This document shows, one piece after another, positions 7,194 through 13,307 of a stretch of DNA of 16,063 bases. The stretch spans positions 1-16,063 of the forward strand of contig JAIRZG010000201.1 of assembly GCA_031267345.1 (NCBI GenBank). The letters run 5' to 3'. The translations under genes were made by a program, and so were the position numbers. The notes beneath the pieces were generated by a model that saw nothing but the letters and a program-made list of their open reading frames with translations, was not told where the DNA came from and ran no database searches. The DNA is from Zoogloeaceae bacterium. GTDB taxonomy: Bacteria; Pseudomonadota; Gammaproteobacteria; Burkholderiales; Rhodocyclaceae. Position 1 is the stretch's first letter; each line of letters starts with the position of its first letter.

Positions 7194-8558
7194 ATGGAAT
7201 CCACCCGCATCCAACTTGAAGCGCACGAAATCCCGACGCATTGGTACAACATCGCTGCCGACCTGCCTTCACCGTTGGCTCCGCCGCTTTTGCCGGACGG
7301 GACGCCCGCGACGACGGCGCACCTGGCGGCGATTTTTCCGCCCGCCATCATCGAGCAGGAAATGAGCGTTGAACGCTGGATTGAAATTCCCAACGAAGTG
7401 CGCGAGATTTATCGGCTGTGGCGTCCCAGTCCGCTAGTGCGCGCCGTGCGGCTGGAAGAAATGCTGGGGACGCCCGCGAAACTTTTTTTCAAGTATGAGG
7501 GCGTCTCGCCCGCCGGGTCGCACAAGCCGAATTCCGCCGTGCCGCAGGCGTATTACAACCGCGCGGCGGGCATCAAGCGGCTGACGACCGAGACGGGCGC
7601 GGGGCAGTGGGGATCGTCCATCGCGCTGGCCGGACAGATGTTCGGCCTTGCAGTGCGGATTTACATGGTCAAGGTGAGCTACGAACAAAAGCCTTACCGT
7701 CGCCTGATGATGCAAACCTGGGGCGCGGAAGTGTTTCCCAGTCCGTCCGCCCGAACCGAAACTGGGCGCAAATGGCTGAGCGCCGATCCGGAAAATCCTG
7801 GATCGCTGGGTATTGCCATTTCCGAAGCGGTGGAAGAAGCCGCCGGTCGCGCCGATACCAATTACAGCCTGGGGTCGGTGCTGAATCATGTGGTGCTGCA
7901 CCAGAGCATTATCGGACTGGAAGCCAAAAAGCAGTTCGACAAAATCGGCCTTTACCCCGACATTGTGATTGCGCCCTGCGGCGGCGGCTCCAGTTTCGGC
8001 GGCATGGCGTTTCCTTTTCTGGCGGATCGCGCGGCGGGTGACAAGCGGGCGGAACGGCTGCGTTGCATCGCGGTGGAGCCGACTTCCTGCCCCAGTCTGA
8101 CCAAAGGACGCTACACCTACGATTTCGGTGACGCTTCCGGCTTTACGCCGCTGATGAAGATGTACACCTTGGGTCACGATTTCGTTCCGGCGGGCATTCA
8201 TGCCGGAGGCTTGCGCTATCATGGCGCGTCGCAGTTGCTTTCACAGCTGTATCACGCGGGTTTGATTGAAGCCTCGGCGGTGGCGCAGCTGGCGACCTTT
8301 GAGGCGGGGGTGCGGTTTGCGCGCAGCGAAGGCATTATCCCCGCGCCCGAATCCTGCCACGCCATCCGCAGCGCCATCGACGCCGCGCTGGAATGCAAAC
8401 GCACCGGCGAACCCAAGGTCATTCTCTTCAATCTGACCGGACACGGACATTTTGACATGAGCGCGTTTGAACGCTACTTCGCGGGTAGTCTGGAAGATTT
8501 CGACTATCCGGCGGAAGCGGTGGAACGCTCGCTGGCGAAGCTGCCCGGATTGGATTGA
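7194..8558 (+). CDS. trpB: TrpB2-type tryptophan synthase beta chain
   Basis: PLP enzyme of 454 residues in the TrpB2 branch of the tryptophan synthase beta family, expected to join indole and serine to make tryptophan. The opening HEIPTHWYNIAADLP, the total length well above classical TrpB (about 400) and the segment SYEQKPYRRLMMQTWGAEV (162-180) mark this branch. The PLP lysine is K111 in AGSHKPNSAV. ETGAGQWGSS (133-142) is the substrate loop, and CGGGSSFGG (262-270) holds the PLP phosphate. The ATG at 7194 was chosen because family similarity starts there; an upstream ATG at 7131 would add 21 residues lying across the promoter. No trpA or other trp gene is adjacent, which is common for TrpB2. 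It is divergent from pstS and is followed after 22 bp by the peptidase gene, so they may share a transcript. Confidence 0.93.
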   Translation: MESTRIQLEAHEIPTHWYNIAADLPSPLAPPLLPDGTPATTAHLAAIFPPAIIEQEMSVERWIEIPNEVREIYRLWRPSPLVRAVRLEEMLGTPAKLFFKYEGVSPAGSHKPNSAVPQAYYNRAAGIKRLTTETGAGQWGSSIALAGQMFGLAVRIYMVKVSYEQKPYRRLMMQTWGAEVFPSPSARTETGRKWLSADPENPGSLGIAISEAVEEAAGRADTNYSLGSVLNHVVLHQSIIGLEAKKQFDKIGLYPDIVIAPCGGGSSFGGMAFPFLADRAAGDKRAERLRCIAVEPTSCPSLTKGRYTYDFGDASGFTPLMKMYTLGHDFVPAGIHAGGLRYHGASQLLSQLYHAGLIEASAVAQLATFEAGVRFARSEGIIPAPESCHAIRSAIDAALECKRTGEPKVILFNLTGHGHFDMSAFERYFAGSLEDFDYPAEAVERSLAKLPGLD

Positions 8559-8580
8559 AACGCGACGCGCAGACGCATCC

Positions 8581-10584
8581 ATGACCTATACCCTTGAATA
8601 CGAAATCAGTGCCGGATTGATGGGGTCGGCGCAGCGGCTTGCCGCGCGTCTGTTGTATAAAAAAATCGGCTGGTGGCAGCGACCTTGGCGCTGGGCGGTT
8701 TTCTTGCTGCTTTGCGTTGCGCTGGTAGGGTACATGACGTCAATGCCCGCCGCGCTGATGTTTGTCTTGCTCGTGTATCTGGTTTTTACCGCGCTGCTTT
8801 CTAATCAACATATGTTGCTCAAAAAAAGCGTAGCGCATTATCGGCGCTGTACCCTGACGCTGGATGATGCTGGACTTTGCGTGCGCACCGCGATCAGCGA
8901 ATCCCGCTATTCTTGGCGGGAGGCGCGCGATCTGCTGCCGCAGCGCGGCTGGTTGGCGATTGTCCTGACACCCATTCCGATGGTCATGCCGATCCCGGAC
9001 AACGCCTTTGCCGACGCTGCCGCGCGGCAGGCGTTTATGGATGCCTTGCGGGAAGGAATGCAAATCGGAGAGCAGAAGACGGAAGACGGGGATCAGAAGA
9101 CGGAAGACGGAGGACAGAAGACAGAAGACAGAGGACAGAAGACAGAAGAAGTGGCGCGTGGCGCGGATGTGGAGGGGGGTGCGGATGCGTCGGTCTCCTC
9201 GTCCTTTTTTGCCGACTTGCGGCAGGTGGGGCGTATGCTCTGTTTTCGCGCTCCGCCCGCTGGAACCTTGACGCCAGACGCCTACAAATTCCTGCTCTGC
9301 CTGCTTCTGTTTGGCCTCTTCACCTTGAGCGCGCAAATAGCGCAGTACGGGCCTTTCGGCAGCGTAAATGTGGATACGGGCTATTGGAGTTTGCGCCTGT
9401 TGCTGCTGACTTTCGCCTATGTGGCCTTGCTGGCGTGCGGGGCGCGGATTCTGGGCGGCGCGGCGGTCGATGCCCTGCGTCTTCTGTACGCGCTCTGTCT
9501 GTTGTTGCTCTGTCTGCCCTGGGCCTATGCGTGGAGCGAAAGCGCCGGACTTGCCGAATTGTGGCGTGTTTTGGGGTTGTCGACGGAATCCGGGATTTTC
9601 CCTTATGTTCTGGGATTGCCCCTCATCTGGCTGCTCATCGCCTGCGTGTTTCAGTTCCCGCATCGGGAAGCGCGTCCCCTGTATCGTGGTTTTGCGCTGC
9701 TCGTCTTTGCGTTTGCGGGCATGAGCGCGATTTTGGCGCACTATCGCCCGCCTGAATTGTGGTACGCGGCGCGCGACCGGGAAGCACTCTATGTCGAAGT
9801 CAATGAGCGGGTGCTCTACGGTCAGTCGCGCCTATTGACGGAAAGTCTGGCGCAGGTGCGGGCGGGCGTAAAAGGCAGGCCGGAACTTTTTTTCATCGGG
9901 CTGGGCGGTGAGGATCAGGAAGTTTTTTTGCGCGAGACGCAGTTTGTCGAAAGGGTTATGAACGAACTTTTCGCAACCGAAGGGCATTCCCTGATTCTGG
10001 TCAATCACGCGAGCACGGCGCAAACCTACCCGATGGCCAACGCGGAATCGCTGCGTCAGGCCGTAAAGCGCATGGGCGAACAGATGAATGGCGCGGAGGA
10101 TGTGCTGTTTCTTTTTCTCACTTCGCACGGCTCGCGCGATTTTCGCCTGTCGCTGGCCTTCTGGCCCTTCAGCTTCACCGACATTTCCCCGCAAACGCTG
10201 CGTCAGACATTGGATGATGCGGGCATAGAGCGGCGCGTGCTGGTCATTTCCGCCTGTTATTCGGGCGGCTTTATTCCCGCCTTGCAGGATGAGAATACGC
10301 TGGTGATCACCGCCGCCGCCGCAGATCGAAGCTCTTATGGCTGCGGCGACGAAAATGCGCTTACCGAATTCGGTCGCGCCTATTTTGCCGAGGCGCTGCC
10401 GCAAACCCGTTCCATCGAAGCCGCCTTTGAACAGGCGGCAAACCGCATCGCCGCCGAAGAAGCCGCCTCCGGTCGCGAGGCTTCCCTTCCTCAAATCGCT
10501 GGCGGCAACGCGGCATTGCGCGCGCAGCTACAATCCTTGCGCACGGCGACCGCGCCGGACGGCGCAAAGCCTCATCCGAAATGA
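8581..10584 (+). CDS. membrane protein with C-terminal C13 (legumain-like) peptidase domain
   Basis: Protein of 667 residues with four parts. Two membrane segments (about 35-54, 57-75) lead into a YcxB-like beta domain (about 85-160; TLTLDDAGLCVRT, SRYSWREA). A charged linker of seven-residue repeats, QKTEDGD/QKTEDGG/QKTEDRG (165-190), is encoded by a heptanucleotide array. About five further membrane segments follow (237-256, 270-292, 299-316, 340-358, 368-386). The C-terminal domain (about 430-645) matches bacterial C13 peptidases: FFIGLGGEDQEVF, the catalytic histidine H516 in FLFLTSHGSRD and the catalytic cysteine C559 in VISACYSGGF, then ITAAAADRSSYGCGD. With seven segments the peptidase would sit in the periplasm if the N-terminus is cytoplasmic; that is inference. 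The ATG at 8581 was chosen because the earlier ATG at 8467 lies inside trpB. Substrate and role are unknown. C13 relatives cleave after Asn or act as transamidases. Confidence 0.85.
   Translation: MTYTLEYEISAGLMGSAQRLAARLLYKKIGWWQRPWRWAVFLLLCVALVGYMTSMPAALMFVLLVYLVFTALLSNQHMLLKKSVAHYRRCTLTLDDAGLCVRTAISESRYSWREARDLLPQRGWLAIVLTPIPMVMPIPDNAFADAAARQAFMDALREGMQIGEQKTEDGDQKTEDGGQKTEDRGQKTEEVARGADVEGGADASVSSSFFADLRQVGRMLCFRAPPAGTLTPDAYKFLLCLLLFGLFTLSAQIAQYGPFGSVNVDTGYWSLRLLLLTFAYVALLACGARILGGAAVDALRLLYALCLLLLCLPWAYAWSESAGLAELWRVLGLSTESGIFPYVLGLPLIWLLIACVFQFPHREARPLYRGFALLVFAFAGMSAILAHYRPPELWYAARDREALYVEVNERVLYGQSRLLTESLAQVRAGVKGRPELFFIGLGGEDQEVFLRETQFVERVMNELFATEGHSLILVNHASTAQTYPMANAESLRQAVKRMGEQMNGAEDVLFLFLTSHGSRDFRLSLAFWPFSFTDISPQTLRQTLDDAGIERRVLVISACYSGGFIPALQDENTLVITAAAADRSSYGCGDENALTEFGRAYFAEALPQTRSIEAAFEQAANRIAAEEAASGREASLPQIAGGNAALRAQLQSLRTATAPDGAKPHPK
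9073..9149 (+). repeat. array of 11 heptanucleotide units inside the C13 peptidase gene
   Basis: Eleven consecutive 7-base units with consensus CRGARGA (CAGAAGA, CGGAAGA, CAGAGGA, CGGAGGA) can be read without gaps; only the third unit (CGGGGAT, 9087-9093) deviates. Three units make a 21-bp period that keeps the frame and yields the QKTED-type peptide repeat. Change by a single unit would break the frame: with one unit added the reading runs to a stop at 9753-9755, and with one lost to a stop at 9269-9271. Confidence 0.9.
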
Positions 10585-10647
10585 AAACCTGCCCCGCCTG
10601 AACCATCATCCTCGCGACGCAGGCGCAATTGCCGCCCACAAAGGCGG

Positions 10648-11241
10648 TCAAAGGATTTTCGCAACCGCGTCGAATTCCAGGCGTGGGTTGCGCGGGTAGT
10701 TGCCTTCCGGGTCGCCGTAGCCCAGGTTGACCAGCAGATGCGCTTGCCAGCCGGTATCGGCGAAGAATTCCGCGTTGACGGCGGCGGCGTCGAAGCCGGA
10801 CATGGGACCGGCGTCCAGACCCAGCAGACGGGCGGCGATAATCAGGTAGCCCGCTTGCAGGGCGCTGCTGTAAAGGGCGGTATCCTGCGCCAGCTTGTTG
10901 TCGCCCGCAAAAAAATCGCGCATGGAAGCCAGCGCGGGCGTTTGTGTAGGCAGATGTTCGTAAAAGCGCGGGTCGCTGGCGACGATGACCGTCAGCGGCG
11001 CGGCCTGGATTCTGGCCTGATTGCCCGCCATCGCGGTCGGCGCGAGCCGCGCTTTTGCTTCCGGACTGCGAATGAACAGGTAACGCCCTGGTTGTCCATT
11101 GACGGCGGTCGGCCCCCATTTCAGGAGGTCGTAGAGTTCGCGCAGGGTGGCGTCGCTAACCGGTTTGTCGGCAAAAAAGCAGTTGAAACTGCGCGCCTTG
11201 CGAAAGGCAAGTTCAAGTATAGCGTCATTGGCTGCGGTCAT
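10648..11241 (-). CDS. RutE/HadB-type nitroreductase family oxidoreductase
   Basis: FMN-dependent oxidoreductase of 197 residues, close in length and motifs to E. coli RutE (3-hydroxypropionate dehydrogenase/malonic semialdehyde reductase). Matching segments are ADKPVSDATLRELYDLLKWG (24-43), followed by PTAVNGQPGRYLFI, then AAPLTVIVASDPRFYEHLP, ALQAGYLIIAARLLGLDAGP and MSGFDAAAVNAEFF, and the C-terminal LLVNLGYGDPEGNYPRNPRL. These form the FMN-binding and dimer regions of the subfamily. The start has a strong Shine-Dalgarno sequence (AAAGGAG, plus-strand 11249-11255) seven bases upstream. No other rut (pyrimidine breakdown) genes are nearby, so the true substrate cannot be inferred and the RutE name is not assigned. 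The gene converges on the C13 peptidase gene with 63 bp between stops. Confidence 0.9.
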   Translation of the reverse strand: MTAANDAILELAFRKARSFNCFFADKPVSDATLRELYDLLKWGPTAVNGQPGRYLFIRSPEAKARLAPTAMAGNQARIQAAPLTVIVASDPRFYEHLPTQTPALASMRDFFAGDNKLAQDTALYSSALQAGYLIIAARLLGLDAGPMSGFDAAAVNAEFFADTGWQAHLLVNLGYGDPEGNYPRNPRLEFDAVAKIL

Positions 11242-11317
11242 GATGTGGCTCCTTTGGGTGGGTTATCCAGTGTTACGCGCCACGTCATACGGTCACGCCT
11301 GGTCGTGTGGCGGTCAA

Positions 11318-11323
11318 ATTATA
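11318..11323 (-). promoter_or_regulatory. possible -10 element of the nitroreductase gene
   Basis: A perfect TATAAT on the minus strand lies about 75 bases before the nitroreductase ATG. No good -35 is seen at 16-18 bp (GTTTTG at 17). The call rests on the hexamer and its position only. Confidence 0.3.
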
Positions 11324-11365
11324 CAGCGTGGAAGTCCTTGCAAAACATCCAGCGCATATGCTTGT

Positions 11366-11395
11366 TTGACATAAATATATGGAACAGGATATGAT
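11366..11395 (+). promoter_or_regulatory. sigma70-type promoter of the 207-residue protein gene
   Basis: TTGACA (11366-11371, 6 of 6) and TATGAT (11390-11395, 5 of 6) with an 18-bp spacer, in an AT-rich patch. The leader to the ATG at 11443 would be about 40 bases. This is the best consensus promoter in the window. Confidence 0.65.
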
Positions 11396-11442
11396 TTCCG
11401 GCCTCTTCAACTCATTTTGGATTAAACGCCAATCCACTCCTC

Positions 11443-12066
11443 ATGAAAAGCCCAAAATTCATTGCTGTTTTATTATTTCTTGCCGTCGCGGTTTTTATTG
11501 CGTTCGATCAAGGACTGTTCCAGAAGTCTATTGATTTGAACCGGTTTTCCTCCAATATGGGCGAAAATGAAGTCAAACAATCCCTTCCCGATATTGGATT
11601 GCGGTGTATGGACACGGAACCCGGTTTTCCTCTTGGAAATCGCGTCTGCTCTGCAAAACTGGCGTCTTTCAATGGCATTGAAGCCAGTCAGATGGCCTTT
11701 TTCTTCAAGGGCGCGCAGTTGGCCAACTTCAAGATAGATATTCCCTGGGGAAACCATCAAGTCATGCTGGATAAACTGCGCAAGGACTATGGCCCACCGG
11801 TCGGCGAACAAGATAAACCGCGTAGTGGCATACGCCTTATGGGCTGGAAAATCAAAGGAGGTGCTTTGCTTTATAACATGGACAAGGATAAAAATCCGGA
11901 GATATGGAATGCCTTGCAATGGGTGGGCTACAAAGATATTGAAGCCACGGTGAAGATCGCGCTGCGCGTGTATGGGAAAAGCATAGTCGGCTTGAGCACA
12001 AAAGAGATTGAAGGCATATGGTGGGAAATATTCAGTAAAGGATATATAACGGAAGCACAGGGATAA
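11443..12066 (+). CDS. secreted or membrane-anchored protein of unknown function
   Basis: A 207-residue protein not recognised with confidence. Residues 1-5 are basic (MKSPK) and 6-21 form one hydrophobic segment (FIAVLLFLAVAVFIAF) without a clear cleavage site or lipobox, so it is either a signal anchor or a secreted protein. The remainder is soluble, with a cysteine pair (C55, C69) that could form a periplasmic disulfide. The segment MGENEVKQSLPDIGLRCMD, followed by strand-rich text up to FKGAQLANFKIDIP and LRKDYGPPVG, is loosely reminiscent of small outer-membrane-associated BamE/SmpA-like folds; this is a guess. Base composition is clearly AT-richer than in neighbouring genes, which could mean later acquisition. 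It has its own promoter and ends 22 bp from the converging 370-residue protein gene. Confidence 0.75.
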   Translation: MKSPKFIAVLLFLAVAVFIAFDQGLFQKSIDLNRFSSNMGENEVKQSLPDIGLRCMDTEPGFPLGNRVCSAKLASFNGIEASQMAFFFKGAQLANFKIDIPWGNHQVMLDKLRKDYGPPVGEQDKPRSGIRLMGWKIKGGALLYNMDKDKNPEIWNALQWVGYKDIEATVKIALRVYGKSIVGLSTKEIEGIWWEIFSKGYITEAQG

Positions 12067-12088
12067 CGGTTGCTTCAGTCCTCCTGTT

Positions 12089-13201
12089 TTATTCCTTGTG
12101 CAAACTTTTTAACGTATCTCCGGAAATGGATTGCAATCCGGGCAAACGATAGAGGGGAAGTTCAAGCTCGGTTTCGAGTTTGTCATATTTGCGGTATCGC
12201 CGATCCGAGCGTATTTGAAAAGACGCATGAGGGAAAACGGTGGAACGCCATGTCTGCTGGAGGCTATTGTTTTCTTCCAGACGAAACGTTTCGTTATCCG
12301 CTTTCCCGAACCATGCCGGAAGCAAGGTTGTCAGCGTCATCATCAGCAGCACGGCAACGGCGGCAATCAGGCCGGAGGAAAGCCACGCGCTTTCCCGGCT
12401 TTTTTCCGCGCGCAAATAACGCCATGCCAACGCAAACGCCAGAGCGCCCGCCAGCCAGAAAATGAGTTTGCGGAACAGGTATTCCCAGATGTCCAGCGGC
12501 AGAAATTCCGCCGCAAGCCAGAATAAAACCAGCGCCAGCAACAGTATGAACGCAGCAAGGGTGCATACTTGCCTGCAACGCGCCGTGAGGTCGACACTCC
12601 AGCCCGCGCCAACAAAGCAGAAGACCGGTATTTTCTTCTTTTCTTCTTCATCGAGCGGCGTAATCGGAGGATAGAATACTTCGATAGCCTCCTGCAAGGA
12701 AAGCGGATGTCCGTCGCCAGCAAAGAACAAATTTTCATCAGAGAACATTTTTAAAAAATAACGTTTCAGACGGTTCTTTTGTCCGGAAATGCGCGCCTTT
12801 TGCGCTGCGGATAAAATCTGGATACGAAAACTGTTGCCGTAGCGATCAATAAAAACGAGATACTCCAATGGCCTTTTCTTAATCGCTTCAATAACGCGGG
12901 TCATGTGGCGTATCTGGACAAATTCCGACCAGGCATAACGCGGCGCGCGACCGTAAAACAAAAAATGATGGAAGGCGATGCCTTCCTGATCGATGACGAT
13001 GCTTTGACGGCGCAGATAAAAAAACAACAGACAACCTGTGATACAGAACAACAACCAAGGCGACCATAAAAAGCGCAAACAAATCAACAGCAGCATTCCA
13101 GATCCGGCCATGCCGATGTCGAGCATCAATGAAAACGTCAGCACCATCATCGGAAAAAGAAGCGCCATACCGCCCGCCGCGATGAGCAACGGGTTTCCCA
13201 T
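12089..13201 (-). CDS. membrane protein of unknown function with PH-like segment
   Basis: A 370-residue protein that I do not recognise. Hydrophobic segments lie at about 5-25, 35-62, 212-234, 243-262 and 275-297. Between the second and third is a soluble region whose start (SIVIDQEGIAFHHFLFYG, then RYAWSEFVQI and LEYLVFIDRYGNSFRIQI, about 67-129) has the strand-turn pattern of membrane-linked bacterial PH-like domains. The C-terminal 70 residues are soluble, highly charged and end in a helical-looking tail. The ATG at 13201 has a Shine-Dalgarno sequence (GGAGAG) seven bases ahead. It lies 106 bp downstream of icd on the same strand with no convincing terminator or promoter between, so read-through from icd is possible. 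Its upstream half resembles the YcxB-like portion of the C13 peptidase protein in layout. Confidence 0.8.
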   Translation of the reverse strand: MGNPLLIAAGGMALLFPMMVLTFSLMLDIGMAGSGMLLLICLRFLWSPWLLFCITGCLLFFYLRRQSIVIDQEGIAFHHFLFYGRAPRYAWSEFVQIRHMTRVIEAIKKRPLEYLVFIDRYGNSFRIQILSAAQKARISGQKNRLKRYFLKMFSDENLFFAGDGHPLSLQEAIEVFYPPITPLDEEEKKKIPVFCFVGAGWSVDLTARCRQVCTLAAFILLLALVLFWLAAEFLPLDIWEYLFRKLIFWLAGALAFALAWRYLRAEKSRESAWLSSGLIAAVAVLLMMTLTTLLPAWFGKADNETFRLEENNSLQQTWRSTVFPHASFQIRSDRRYRKYDKLETELELPLYRLPGLQSISGDTLKSLHKE

Positions 13202-13307
13202 GGGCGCACTCTCCGGATAAACCGATATTGCCCGGCGTTTTCCGCCTGTTGCGCCGGGGATGTAAAAAAATCGCGCATAGCCGTTCCTTTGCGAAAGTCT
13301 GTCCCGG

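Noticed and set aside
8467..8580. Upstream ATG that would lengthen the C13 peptidase protein by 38 residues
   Set aside because: It lies inside the 3' end of trpB in another frame; the added residues (MNATSRVVWKIS) are not protein-like compared with MTYTLEYEISAGL at 8581.
9073..9149. Heptamer array considered as a CRISPR or operator array
   Set aside because: Units are directly adjacent without spacers and lie inside a coding region; it is a simple tandem repeat.
8740..9741. Open frame of 333 codons on the minus strand opposite the C13 peptidase gene
   Set aside because: It contains the reverse reading of the heptamer array (CLLSSVF repeats) and no conserved domain, while the plus strand has membrane segments and a catalytic domain.
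10595..10625. CGCCTG/CAGGCG inverted repeat between the convergent peptidase and nitroreductase genes
   Set aside because: Six-base stem with a 19-base loop and no T-run; expected by chance at this GC content.
11281..11297. GTCATACGGTCAC-like text upstream of the nitroreductase as a Pho box
   Set aside because: The two GTCA cores are only 8 bp apart instead of 11, so it does not fit a PhoB site.
13231..13258. CCCGGCG/CGCCGGG inverted repeat downstream of icd as a terminator
   Set aside because: Seven-base stem with a 14-base loop; on the icd strand the T-run comes before the stem rather than after it.
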